Assembly: GCA_963575745.1 (NCBI GenBank)
Contig: CAUYUJ010019105.1
Location: 51,001 to 115,000, forward strand
Origin: Prorocentrum cordatum
Lineage: Eukaryota; Sar; Dinophyceae; Prorocentrales; Prorocentraceae
Length of the DNA: 64,000 nucleotides
Direction: 5' to 3'
Part shown: positions 53,121-62,975 of the stretch, in pieces
Numbering within the stretch: the first letter of the stretch is position 1
Layout of the letters: each line of letters opens with the position of its first letter
Notes under the pieces: generated by a model
What the model saw: only the letters and a program-made list of their open reading frames with translations
What the model was told of the DNA's origin: nothing
Database searches by the model: none
Program-made: the position numbers and the translations under genes

Positions 53121-53430
53121 GGGAGCTCGGTCACGCACTTGATGCGGTAGCGGCTGCTGATCATGATGGCCACGCCCGCGTGATTGTTGGTGAAAGGGCC
53201 TCTGCCACAGCCCCACGTGAAGATGCGGTGCTTGTAGGTCTGGAGCTGGTCGACGGGGCTGGTAGGGTCGTGCTGCCTCCAACGAGTGGCTGGCAACATG
53301 ACGACGTCAACTGCGCTGAGCTGTCTCGAAGTCTCCATGCTTCTTAGTGGCGCGACCATGCTGAGCGGGTTGTACACACCCCACCTCATGAATGTCATCC
53401 AGAAGTTCGCAAGAAAAGAAATATGGATGG
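53054..53430 (-). pseudogene. LINE copy 1, endonuclease N-terminal half
   Basis: Peptides RWGVYNPLSMVAPLRSMETS, LSAVDVVMLPATRWRQ and HAGVAIMISSRYRI fit the start of an endonuclease/exonuclease/phosphatase fold (the Asn near the first strand; the block that usually carries the catalytic Glu reads LPATRW here rather than the usual LQET). The frame ends at a stop near 53054, while the continuation lies in the next frame, so one frameshift separates the two halves. No start codon or ORF1 was found. Upstream the DNA becomes GGA repeat, so the element is probably 5'-truncated near 53430-53460. Confidence 0.7.
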
Positions 53431-53534
53431 CCAGCCGCGCTGGCATGGCATGAAGGGTGCCCTGAGGGCGGAAGCTGCTCTGCGTGGGGTGCCTGCTGGG
53501 CCGCGAAGAATGGGGCCGGAGCAGGAAACGGCGG

Positions 53535-53590
53535 CTGAAGACGAGGAGGAAGAGGAGGAGGAGGAAGAAAACGAGGACGAGAAGGGGCCC
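53535..53590. repeat. GGA-rich tract
   Basis: GAGGAAGAGGAGGAGGAGGA-type, about 50 bp. Confidence 0.8.
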
Positions 53591-53644
53591 AACTATGAGA
53601 AAACAGGTGCACATGTCCGACCCTCCGCCCCAAAGGCGATCTCT

Positions 53645-53840
53645 GGGACCGCCAGCAGTCACGCCAGAGAACCCCCAGGGGGCACCAAGAGGCCCCCCGG
53701 TGCGACGCCGCGAGGCCCCCCGAGGCCCGAGAGGAGCCCCAGGAGGCTCCCAAGGGAAGCTTCCCACGGAGCCTCCCAAGAAGCCCCGACGATCCCTCCG
53801 CGGGGCCCCCGAAAGGCATCCCAGGATACCCTCCCATGGC
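53645..53840. repeat. Degenerate CCCCGAGGCC array (copy 7 of the CCAAGAGG family)
   Basis: CACCAAGAGGCCCCCC, GAGGCCCCCCGAGGCCCGAG and CCCAAGAAGCCCC units. Confidence 0.7.
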
Positions 53841-54268
53841 GAACTTCGGAAACCCGGAACTCAAAAGACGTCTTCATCTCTTGGCAGAGCAGATTCAAGG
53901 GCTCCCAACTCCGCGCTTCGCGCTGCGCGAAACGCGACGTGCGAATCACTTCGCGCTCTCGCGCCGCCTCCCAAGGGAGAAGAGGAGGATGAGGAATCGG
54001 AGCCGAACCGCGAAACGCGAATAACTTGGCGCCCTCGAGGGCGCCCTTGTGTTTTGTGTTGTATGTGTTGTGTGTTTTTGTGCGTGGTTTCCCCCCAACA
54101 ATGTGATGTTTGTTTTTGTTCCTTTTTCGTTGTGTTGTTTTGTTGTGCTTTTCCCCGCATATGTTACTTCCGCCGCCATTCCGACGGCGGAGGCGGCCTC
54201 GGCATACTTCCGCCGCCCTGCCGCCGCCTGCCGCGGCGAAGGCCAGGCCATTTCTGGCACGCCTCACT
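53841..54268. other. No gene seen; spacer
   Basis: 54045-54165 is G/T-rich (TTTTGTGTTGTATGTGTTG). 54168-54235 has two TACTTCCGCCGCC units. Nothing else recognisable. Confidence 0.45.
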
Positions 54269-54433
54269 GAAGGGGCCCTGGGACACACAAATAAATAGAC
54301 ACAAATAAAAGGACTCCCCATCTTTTCCAATAATTTCTGTTTTTGTTTGTCTTCCCCCCCACTTCCCATATTTTCCAATTGTTTCGGGGGAATCGACGAT
54401 CAATTGTGTTTTTGTGTGTCTCTTCCCTCCTGA
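54269..54433 (+). mobile_element. P family, copy 6
   Basis: GAAGGGGCCCTGGGACACAC to CCCTCCTGA, 165 bp, same orientation as the other five. Right arm GGGGGAATCGACGATCAATT. Confidence 0.85.
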
Positions 54434-55285
54434 GATAAGATGAACCGAAAGCCTAAACGTTACCCTCAACGCAAGTTTCACACGGCCGCTTGGGAAACAT
54501 ACCGCGACCCGGCAACCACCAGATCCTCGCGAGCACACGGGCAATCGACAACGATGATGCAGAATGGGCTGGCGGAGTGAGCGAAGAGCTTGAGTGACAT
54601 GGCCTCCAGCTCGTCCCGCATCAAGCTAGAAGCATCCCCCCAAAGGTGGTGGCGAGGAGGACGAGGTGCTGAGGGCGGTGGACGAGAAGGGGGGCGGGAG
54701 GAGGGTGGCGGCAGGGGGACGGGAGGACAGGGCGCGAAAATGAGGAGGATCGCCAGCAACGAAGACGAGTACGTGCAATAACAAACAAAGACGGACGGTG
54801 TCTGATCCCCGGCCCAGGCCCCGGCCCTGGCCCCAGCAGAGCCCAAGAGGCTCCCAGGAGCCCGAAGAGAGGCTCCAGGGCGTCAATGACGTCGACGCTG
54901 CCGCCGCCGCCGTCGTCGTCGCCGTCCCCTTCAAGGTCGGCAGCATCGGCCGTAATGCCTGCCCAATGAAGACCTACGGTCTCTGATCCATGAGCTGACT
55001 GCGCGAGGGGGAGGAGGGGGGACGGGGGAACGAGAGGAAGTGGCGGAAGGCCGACGGAAGTGGACGACGAAGCGGGCGGGGAGAGAAGGGGGCAGGGAGA
55101 GAAAAAAAGGAGAACGACGAGAAGAGCGAGGCGGATGCGGAGGACGGCGAGGTGGAGGGACGAGGGAGGGGGCGGATGAGAGGGAGGGGGAGGAGGAGCA
55201 GAGGGAGGAAGATGAGCATGCGGAGCAGAGGGAGCAGGAGGAAAACAAAGGCCGAGGAAGAGCGGATGAGCAAGCAGGGGCTCGC
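54434..55285. other. No gene recognised; spacer
   Basis: Purine-rich blocks (54650-54750; 55000-55260) and unique DNA. A short GCCCAGGCCCCGGCCCTGGC palindromic run near 54810. Nothing recognisable. Confidence 0.4.
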
Positions 55286-55409
55286 CATCGCTCGGACGTC
55301 CATTCCCTGTGCTTTGTTTGGTTTCGTGCGTGTTTCTTCCAGCCAGATGATCAAGGATGCTCCTGAATAACCCCCGCCGAGGAACAAAAAAAAACACGTC
55401 CGAGCGATA
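55286..55409. mobile_element. T4 family, copy 2
   Basis: CATCGCTCGGACGT at the left, ACGTCCGAGCGATA at the right (one mismatch), 124 bp, the same length as 9083-9206. Shared TTTCGTGCGTGTTT and GGATGCTCCT in the middle. Confidence 0.85.
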
Positions 55410-55574
55410 CCAAGGGGGAGGAGGAGGAGGAGGAGGTCGAGGAAGGGAGGAGAGAGCGTGGGGGGGCATGGAAGGGCCCGCTGAGCCTTGGGCTTACTCT
55501 CAGGAGGCGCGCCACGGCGTCCGCCGCCTCCGCTCGCGGGGCCCGCCCCATCGGAACCCATCATTTTCCTCCGT

Positions 55575-55860
55575 GCGCCTCTGTGTGTGTGTCTCTTTCT
55601 CTCTCTCCCTCGTGCGCTCTCTTTCCTTTGCGCGATGTTGTGTTGTTGTTGTTTTTGGTGTTTGATTGTTTCCTTCCTCTCTCTCTCTCTGTCTCTCGCT
55701 CGCCCTCTCGCTCTCCAAGTCTCACTCTCTCTCTATCTCTGCCTCTCTGCCTCCCTGCCTCTCTGTCCGTCTGTCTCTCTGTCCCTGCGCCTCTGTGTCT
55801 GTCTCTGTCCCACGATTTGTTCTCTCTCTCTCCCTCTCCCTCTCCCTCTCGACTTCTTGC
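55575..55860. repeat. (CT)n-rich pyrimidine tract
   Basis: CTCTCT, CTGTCT and CCTCTC units over about 280 bp. Confidence 0.9.
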
Positions 55861-56140
55861 TGTCGCTGACGAAATAAGGGGAGCGCCGAGGCAAGCCGAG
55901 CTGAACAACACAAGGCGGTCGCCGTCGTCGTCGAGGAGCGTGGGCGCGAAAGCTGAACCCAGCTCTAATCGAGAAGGGCTTGTGGCCGCATCCTAAAGGG
56001 GATGCCGAAGAAAGTGCGTGAAGCGCTGCGTCACAGGGATGCGCAGCGCGCTATTGCAGCAGCCAGCAGTAGGAGAAGCATAGCTCATGTTGTTCGTACG
56101 CAGGTACGGCTCAAGTACTCCTTCCGGGCAACCTTCCGCC
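55861..56140. other. No gene recognised; spacer
   Basis: About 280 bp unique. Confidence 0.4.
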
Positions 56141-56366
56141 TCCTCCTCCTCCTCGTCCTCACTTCCTGACGGCATTGGTGTGCTCCGCCTCCTCCTCCTC
56201 CTCCTCCTCCTCCTCTTCCTCGTCCTCCTCCTCCTCCTCCTCCTCCTCCTCCTCCTCCTCCTCCTCCTCACTGCCTGACGGCATTGGTGTGCTCCGCCTC
56301 TTCCTCCTCCTCCTCGTCCTCCTCCTCGTCCTCCTCCTCCTCCTCCTCCTCCTCCTCCTCCTCCTG
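56141..56366. repeat. (TCC)n containing a duplicated 30-bp unit
   Basis: TCC arrays separated by TCCTGACGGCATTGGTGTGC (about 56165) and GCCTGACGGCATTGGTGTGC (about 56273), so a TCC plus unique unit of about 110 bp is duplicated. Confidence 0.85.
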
Positions 56367-56664
56367 CGAGCCCCGACGCCCGGTCGCGGCCGCGCTTGCG
56401 CCCGCACGGAGCTTCGCGGGCACCGCGTCGACCCCGCAGCCGCCCCGCAGAGCCCGCGCCGCGGGGCTGCGCCCTCGCCCAGCCGGGCCGCCTCGGGCCC
56501 CCGGCGCGGCCCGCAGCTGGCGCGCAGTGGCTCTTCGCAGGGCGAGCAGGGCGAATAGGAGGAGGAGGAGGAGGAGGAGGATTAGGTTAGGCACGCCACT
56601 AGACTCGCCACCCCGCGCTGACACCGAGGCCCCAGCGCGACATGACGAGCCCGTGGTTTATCCA
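56367..56664. other. No gene seen; GC-rich spacer
   Basis: GC-rich unique DNA up to the end of LINE copy 2. Confidence 0.4.
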
Positions 56665-58215
56665 TCAGTCTCTTCCACCGCCGCCCGCTGGCCCATTTTC
56701 CAGCGGGGGCCCACTCCCAGGTGCCGAGGTCGCGGGCACTCTGGGGTTCACGCTCGGCGAGCGGGCGGCGGCGGCGGGGACGGGCGCACAGGGCTGCGCC
56801 TGTGTCACGCCGCTGGCGGGCGACGGGCCTGTAGCCTCGTCGTCCTCATCGTAGAGCTCCAGCTCGATGTAGTCGGCGGGCTGTACCAATGCCAACCTAC
56901 TCGAACTCGAAGCAAACCTCCTGCGGCCTAACCCCTCGCCGCGCTGGGGAATTTTGTGGCCTAGCCCCTCGCCGCGCTGGGGCAGGAAGCGGTCTAACCC
57001 CTCACCGCGCTGGGGTCGGTGGCCTAACCCCTCGCCGCGCAGGGGATTGCTGCTGCGGTCTAACCCCTCACCGCGCTGGGGGTCACCTTGCCCTGCGCTC
57101 TCGCCGTGCAGGGGTCGGGTGCGGCCAGTCGGTGCCCGTGGCAACGTGCTCGAGCTCGCTGCCGTACCACTGCTGCGGCCTAGCCCCTCGCCGCGATGGG
57201 GAGTAGAGTGGCCTAACCCATCGCCACGCTGGGGATCGGTGCGGCCTACTTCCTTGCCGCGCTGGGGCCTGCGGCCTAACTCCTTGCCCGGCTGGGGTCT
57301 GCTGCTGCGGTCCAACCCCTCGCCGCGCGGGGGGGCGCCGAGCCTCGCACCGTTGCCATGCTTGATGCTGCTGCCTTCAAGCTCGGGCGAAGTCTCCTGA
57401 CAATGCTGCTCGCTGTGTTCGCGGTTCACGTGGTATCCGCGGGCCAAGCCCTTCCCCTCGCGTTCAGTCTGTCGGTTTCCCAGGGCATGGGTCCGCTCTG
57501 TTAGTTGCGAGGTCCTGTCTACCACCATGTTGGTCACGCAGTCCGCGTCGTGCTCTCTCGGCTCGTCAGGGACCTGGCCTAAACCCTCGCCGCTCTGGGG
57601 CAGGGAGCGGTCTAACCCCTCACCGCGCTGGGGTCGGTGGCCTAACCCCTCGCCGCGCTGGGGGCTGCTGCGGCCCAACCCCTCACCGCGCTGGCGATCG
57701 CCTTGCCCCGCACTGTCACCGTGCTGGGGTCGGGCACGGTCTAACCCCTCACCGTGCTGGGGGACATAGTTATCATACTCGTCATACAGCTCTAGCCCGA
57801 TGTAGTCGCCAGTCGGCGTCCGTGGCAACCTGCTCGAGCTCGCTGCCACTCCATAGCTGCCGTCTAACCCCTCGCCGCGCTGGGGGAGAAAGTGGCCTAA
57901 TCCCTCGCCGCGCTGGGGATCGCTGCTGCTGCGGTCTAACCCCTCACCGCGCGGGGGAAGGCCGAGTCTCGCACTGTCCCCATCCTCGATGCAACTGCCC
58001 ACTGGCTCGGGCGAGGTCCCCCGACTATGCCGCTCGCTGTGTTCGCGGTTCACGTGGCATCCGCGGGCCAAGCCGCCCCCCTCGCGTTCAGCCTGTCGGT
58101 TCCCCAGGGTGTGGGTCCGCTCTGTTAGTTGCGAGGTCCTGTCTACCACCCTGTTGGTCAAAAACTCCGCGTCATGCTCACTGAGCTCGTCAGGGACCTC
58201 CGCCTCGAGCCTCTG
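56665..58215 (-). pseudogene. LINE copy 2, C-terminal RGEGL repeat tail
   Basis: An open minus-strand frame of about 500 codons carries roughly 19 copies of a 10-13 residue motif PQRGEGL(D/G)(R/H)S, with variants HGEGL, SGEGL and RGDGL. It is organised in larger modules: VVDRTSQLTERTHTLGNRQ occurs at residues 5 and 213 (counting from the Met at 58161), a 208-residue (624-bp) duplication, and an acidic (D/P)YI(G/E)LELYDE(Y/D)D block occurs near residues 119 and 429. The same frame continues upstream through a TAG at 58216-58218 into three more RGEGL units. The tail ends at a stop at 56665. Function unknown: low-complexity, basic-acidic repeats. It is either a lineage-specific C-terminal extension of the element protein or a coding-like expansion in its 3' region. 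Confidence 0.65.
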
Positions 58216-58500
58216 CTAGCCTTTGGCCTTGCGGTCTAACCCCTCACCGCGCAGGGGACTGCCGTGGCCGAACCCCTCGCCACGCAGGGGTTCCATGCGG
58301 TCTAACCCCTCACCGCGCTGGGGAGAGTCGCCGAAAAACTTGTCCAGGTCCCGCTGCAGGTCTGGGTCGTCGTAGTCTGCCGTCGTCTCGGGCTGCGCAG
58401 TGGGCTGACCCTCACATGCGCGCTCTGCTGGATGTTCTGCTGGTGGTGTGTATCTCGCCGCTGGCCGACGCTTCACTGTTCTTCTCGGTCGAGGCTCTGG
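58216..58500 (-). pseudogene. LINE copy 2, junction between RNase H frame and repeat tail
   Basis: The frame carrying DYDDPDLQRDLDKFFGDSP and the first three RGEGL motifs ends at TAG (58216-58218), and the downstream tail is in the same frame. The RNase H frame upstream ends at 58412 in a different frame, so a frameshift lies in the low-complexity segment between about 58412 and 58500. Confidence 0.55.
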
Positions 58501-60124
58501 GTGTGGTTCTGGTGGGGGGGTTCATCAGCAGCAAGGGGACTTGCTCCTCATGCGGGGCCAGGCGCTCCTGGTCCTGCAGCTCCCTCACTGTCCGTGCCAA
58601 CCCCGCATCTTGTGCCGCCTTCGGTGGTCCTTTGTAGCCAGGGCATCGTCCATCGCGTATCCTGTTGAGCGCGTCCTGCCCGTACTTGGCGATCGTCTCG
58701 TCACACGACTCTCTCAACCTCTTTCCGACGGTCGTGCCATACGCCGCACACCGTGCACAGAACGGCAACCCATACCGCGCCCATTCACTGATCGCATGGC
58801 TCTGGTGTATATTGCCATTGCCCATGAACCTGTCGCCCTTGACCTCCGCGATCTCGTTCGCCGTGCTGAGCGCTGCATTGCACTCCGTCGTCGCGAACTC
58901 TTGCAGGGCGTCCGCTGCGATAGACTGCCTGCACGCTGTGCAAAACCACTTGTTCTTGAGCTTGACCATGTCGTGTTGTTTGGCACTGCTAATGATCTCT
59001 TCCTGCTTGTCGCGCTTCACCTTGGGCTTGGCCGTGGGGGGCCTCTCTGCGCGCCAGGGATCCATGCTAACTGCGCCCGCCAATGCCTGCCGCGCTCGTA
59101 GTCTAACGTGTGCGCAGATCGCGTCCCATTCGTCCGTGCGAGGAAGGGGCCCGCTGACTCTGCCCCAAGATGCCTCCGCTGCCACCGTCGCCAGAGCGTC
59201 TGCGAAGCTATTGCCCATAGCACAGATCGGATTGATCAGCTCCACCTCCTCCTCGTCCTGATGTGGGGGTGTCCACTCAACTTCGATCTGCCTGGGATTC
59301 GCGCCCATGATCGCCCGCTTGATTCGCGCCCAAATGTCTGCATTCTTACCTCTACCTGGGTCGTGCGCTCTGCCTCTTGACCACGCGTTAAGTAGTGGGT
59401 AATGGTCCGTGTCGCACACGATGTCTCCTCGGGTTTCCTCGATCGCAGCCGCGAAGGCCATGAGCTCAGCTCTCGGTACTGTTTGCCGTCGCCCTGGTAA
59501 ATCTGCCATCGCGCCTGCTGGCATCTGCCACTTGCCACAGATCATCTTCATAGCAGCCACACCTATGCCCACTCGCCGTCTACGTGGGTCTGCTCCGTGG
59601 GCGCCTCCTGCTCCGTCGCCAAAAAGATGCAGACGCCGCCCTGGCGCTCGTGCGTCCTCGTATTTGCCGAACCTGACGTAGTCCTGCCTATCTATGTCGG
59701 GCACCTCTGGATGTGTGAACTCTCTTGGCGGGATCCCACGCAGCCAAAGGGTGGGGTTCGCTTCCACTCCTGCCATTGCTTTGGGCACCAAGTAGTCCGT
59801 TTTCTCGTAGTTCTCGTGTCCTGTGTTGGCAGCACAAATGTAGATGCGATGGAAGAGGGTCTCGGGCTCCTGTTTGCACCTCGCGCAGATATGAGTGTCG
59901 CATTCGTAGTTGGCTTGGATCTGTCTTCGCCGAGTCCATTGTCCCCCTATTACCACCACATTGTTGAGCGCCCAGTCCTGCCACTCTGCGCGCTGGCTGA
60001 ACCTTTTCTGCTCCTTGCTGATATGCCAAATATCTTCTCCGCGTTGTAGATCTTCGCCGTGTAAATGTGTTGCTGCTTGTGCCCACCGTGCCGCGTCAAG
60101 ATCGTGCTCGAGGTCTTCAAGCAA
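58412..60124 (-). pseudogene. LINE copy 2, zinc-knuckle-like cluster, RNase H and Cys-rich tail
   Basis: 570 codons from the Met at 60124. First comes a Cys/His cluster YECDTHICARCKQEPETLFH (residues 73-92, then IYIC), a zinc-binding pattern often found after LINE reverse transcriptases. Then RNase H: LHLFGDGAGG (Asp170), PRAELMAFAAAIE (Glu220), IVCDTDHYPL (Asp238) and GNSFADALATVA (Asp309), with PPHQDEEEVEL holding the usual His. All four acids are present, so this domain could have been active. A second Cys cluster follows (WFCTACRQS; PFCARCAAYGTTVGKRLRESC within about 40 residues), like the tail in the 16.6-18.7 kb remnant. The same frame is open upstream past an in-frame TAA near 60134. 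Confidence 0.85.
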
Positions 60125-60125
60125 T

Positions 60126-60800
60126 TGAGTGTATTATATGGCATCGATGTCGCACTTGCCGTCTTCGTCAATGAAAGGGAGCTGCCATTGTTCGTCTCCT
60201 TGCTGCGTAGGTCGTTTCCAGAGCGCCGCCTGCTCTGGCTTCCACCCTGCCGCGATCAAAGTAGCTTGTATTGCCGCCACTGGTCCATTCACCTTACGCC
60301 ACATCTTGGAACCTGCTCTGACCAGCTTGCGGTACGTTGGGCCCCATACTTGCCGTACCCGCCTGTGAAGTTCAGGGTGGTGCATCCATTGATGTAGCCA
60401 TTCGCTGACAAGCTGCCTCCGTAAGCTAATGCCTGGGTCCTTGAGATGGTACAAAACCGCCATGCCCGTGGATAAACACCTCCCAGGTCCAGCCCCAGCA
60501 GCTGATCGCATTGCCATCCTTCGTAGCTGTAATATGCGGCAAGGTGCGATGCCCCATACCTCGTGCCCGTACGACTCCTGCGGGGATACGCCCGTGGTGA
60601 ACAATCCCTGGGTAATCTTCGCTACTTTTGTCGCCTTTCGTCAACCGAAAGATCTTGCCAGCTCTCTTGTTGGCGCTGCGTTGTCTTACTCTGGCTTTCT
60701 TTTGCGTTCGCTCGCCCATGCCACTGACGTCCGTGCCAAGGTCCACCATGTCTGCTTGCTGTTTGCCTGGAAGACCCCCTGACCTCGCCGCCGCGCCCTT
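60126..60800 (-). pseudogene. LINE copy 2, end of reverse transcriptase region
   Basis: SPQESYGHEVWGIAPCRI near 60580-60525 matches the block that follows the palm/thumb of dinoflagellate-type reverse transcriptases (YG-x-E). It continues LVSEWLHQWMHHPELHRRVR and GWKPEQAALWKRPTQ to an in-frame TAA at about 60134, after which the RNase H frame goes on. Upstream, KKARVRQRSANKRAGKIFRL is in another frame, so a frameshift lies near 60620-60650. No YxDD box, fingers or endonuclease is present: the copy is 5'-truncated near 60800. This truncation type is normal for LINE insertion. Confidence 0.7.
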
Positions 60801-60973
60801 CGCCACTGGAGCCGCCGCCGCCCTGGGGCGAGCCCGGCGCCTCCTTGCGCGGGTATTGCTGGGTCTAAACTTACTTACGACAGAAGCAGAATCGCCTGGC
60901 GCTCGGTCGACGCACGCTGAGAAGCTGGAGGATCGACCACTCGAGCCTGCGCAAAGGTGTCAGACCACGGCCC

Positions 60974-61144
60974 ACAGCACTCGTCCTTGAAGGCCTTGGC
61001 CGGGATGGCCTTCGCGATGGGCTTGGCCGGCTTCGCCTTCACCATGGCGAACTTGTCGAACACCTCGCGCTTCCCAGCCTTGGTCACTTTCTGGCGGGCC
61101 TTGATCACCACGCGGCCTGGAATGACGAACGTGCCATTCTTCGG
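60974..61144 (-). pseudogene. HU-like DNA-binding fragment
   Basis: A 57-residue segment, PKNGTFVIPGRVVIKARQKV..REVFDKFAMVKAKPAKPIAK..PAKAFKDE, follows the C-terminal half of HU-family proteins: a G-x-F strand, a basic arm (KARQKVTKAGKR) replacing the RNPxTG arm, a V-x-AKPA strand, and a closing helix ending KDE. HU-family proteins bend and coat DNA; dinoflagellates use HU-derived histone-like proteins in chromatin. The N-terminal helices are missing. Upstream DNA gives no second exon I can identify, and downstream the frame runs on for 33 unrelated residues to a stop at 60875. It is therefore an isolated exon, a retro-copied fragment, or a tail fused to some other gene. It lies just upstream of LINE copy 2 on the same strand. 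Confidence 0.5.
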
Positions 61145-61540
61145 ACCGGTAGAAGTCGGGCATCTCTGAGGATCGGTGGGCCTGGAGAACGCGTTCTGGG
61201 CGCCGTGGCCGTTCCGGAGCGTTCCGGAGAAACCCTGGGAGCGTTTTGGGACGCCCTGGCAGGGATTTACCTCGACTCCGGGCCCGTCCGAGGAGCGGAT
61301 GGGCCCGGAGGACATCGGCCAAGAGGGCGGGGGGATGAGGCATAGTCCGCTCAAACTCGTGCCCCGGACCCTTCTGGGGGTCCACCTCGTGCACTTTGCT
61401 CTCCCGGGATCCCTTTCCAGCGGTCCCGGGGCCCCGAAACGGCTCCATGCAGGAGGTCCAAAAATGGCAAAAAGAACCTTCCCGAAGCCAGAGCCTCAGA
61501 CCTCGCCCCCCCCCCCCCAATGCTGGCTTCTTCTTCCTCC
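61145..61540. other. No gene recognised; spacer
   Basis: Unique GC-rich DNA. A frame on the minus strand is open but unrecognised. A C run near 61506-61518. Confidence 0.4.
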
Positions 61541-61683
61541 TCCTCCTCCTCCCTCTCCTCCTCCCTCCCTCCCTCCCTCCCTCCTCCCTCCCTCCCTCCC
61601 TCCCTCCTCCCTCCCTCCCCCTCCTCCTCCTCCTCCTCCTCCTCCTCCTCCTCCTCCTCCTCCTCCTCCTCCTCCTCCTCCTC
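61541..61683. repeat. (TCC)n / (CTCC)n
   Basis: CTCCCTCC then pure TCC. Confidence 0.95.
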
Positions 61684-61849
61684 ATCGATCCTCCTCCTCC
61701 TCCTTCCTGTCCTCAGCCTCCCCCGCCTGCTCCTCCTGCCCTCCCCCAGCTCCTCATCAGCCCTCCATCCTCCTGCCCCTGGTCCTCCTGCTCACCCTCC
61801 TCCTGCCTCTTCTTACCCTTCTCTTCCTGCTCAAGGTTCTCCAATTTCT

Positions 61850-62138
61850 CAATGAGTTTGTTATTCGTAGTTTTGTGTGTTTGTGTTAATTATTACTCGT
61901 ATTAGTATTGTTGTCTTAATTCGTATCATACATAGTCTTATCATTGTTTGTATGCGAATTGGTATTGTTACGAATGCCCGTACTATGATTATATGTTTAT
62001 GAATTAGTTTAACGTTAGTGTCATTCGTAGTATGCTGATGAATGGTCTTATGAGCATTCGCGTTATGATTTGCACAATTATTATTACCGATATTATTGAC
62101 AAGCTCAGCAGTGTCATTCATATTATTTCACATTATCC
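61850..62138. other. AT-rich island
   Basis: About 285 bp with GC content far below the rest (TTATTCGTAGTTTTGTGTG, AATTAGTTTAACGTTAG). Many ATT/TAT triplets with a three-base rhythm suggest a decayed ATT-type microsatellite. No gene is recognisable. The minus-strand frame is Asn/Ile/Thr-rich, as expected from such a repeat. Confidence 0.7.
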
Positions 62139-62631
62139 TCCTCCTCCTCGACCTCCTCCTTCTCCTCCTCCTTTCCCACCCCCAGCCACAAAGGCGCGCG
62201 CGCGCGCTGGCCGTCCTCGAACCACTCGGGGCTATCGCTTGCGCCGTTGCGCGTCTCTTCGCCTGCAGACGCCGGGGGCAAAAGGAGGAACGGTGGGCAG
62301 GGGGAGGGCGCGGAGAAGGGAAGAAGCAGGGAGAGGAAAGACCAGAGGCGATGTAATGACCTCCGCGTTAGCATGCCCCCAAAGCCAAGGGGACCAAGGC
62401 GGAATCAAGAACTGAGCAGTCCTCTCCCTCTTCATCTGCTGCGGGCGCCTGCGAAGACATACATACTCATCGGTCGGAATAAGTAGGTCGAAACATGAAA
62501 AAGGAAGGCGTTGACAATAGATTGGGTTCCGTCCGCCCCCTAAGGATGACGGAAGAGGTGAATCCACTCGATTGTTGAAGTAGAAGGCGCCGAAAGTAGA
62601 TTGGAATCTGGGAATCCAGGAATACCCACGT
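62139..62631. other. No gene recognised; spacer
   Basis: Unique, with a GCGCGCGCGCG run near 62196. Confidence 0.4.
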
Positions 62632-62871
62632 TCAAAGACTGGTAGGCATCCTCAACGTGTTCCAAACTTGGGCAACCTTCGCGACTCCGCCACCCGGGCT
62701 GTAGTGGTGGCGGCCCAGGCAGAACCAGAGGAACGCGCGATCGGAGCAATCCGTGAGCGCACAACGGTGGCCCTTGGCCCTGGTGAACTCAGGATTCCAG
62801 CGAGAGGGGGCACGCCGCACAGGCGCCTGGAGGAGGGCGGCACCCACCTCTCGCTTCCCTCGTGTGCGCAA
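62632..62871 (-). CDS. Candidate short coding segment, unknown product
   Basis: About 80 codons of protein-like minus-strand frame (EFTRAKGHRCALTDCSDRAF, LWFCLGRHHYSPGGGVAKVA) in non-repetitive DNA. No recognisable domain. It may be an exon or chance. Confidence 0.2.
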   Translation of the reverse strand: MRTRGKREVGAALLQAPVRRAPSRWNPEFTRAKGHRCALTDCSDRAFLWFCLGRHHYSPGGGVAKVAQVWNTLRMPTSL

Positions 62872-62975
62872 CGAGGAGGAGGAGGAGGAGGAGGAGAAGG
62901 AGGAGGATGGCCCGTGAGGAGGAGGAGGAGGAGGAGGAGGAGGGGGAGGGGGAGGGGAAGGAGGAGGAGGACGGG
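62872..62975. repeat. (GGA)n
   Basis: GGA tract, about 100 bp. Confidence 0.9.

Noticed and set aside
55575-55860. A membrane or secreted protein frame rich in Leu/Ser/Cys
   Set aside because: It is a CT dinucleotide tract read in frame.
56888-58330. A plus-strand gene through the RGEGL repeat region
   Set aside because: Plus-strand frames there are interrupted and compositionally odd. The minus frame keeps modules in register and follows the RNase H frame on the same strand.
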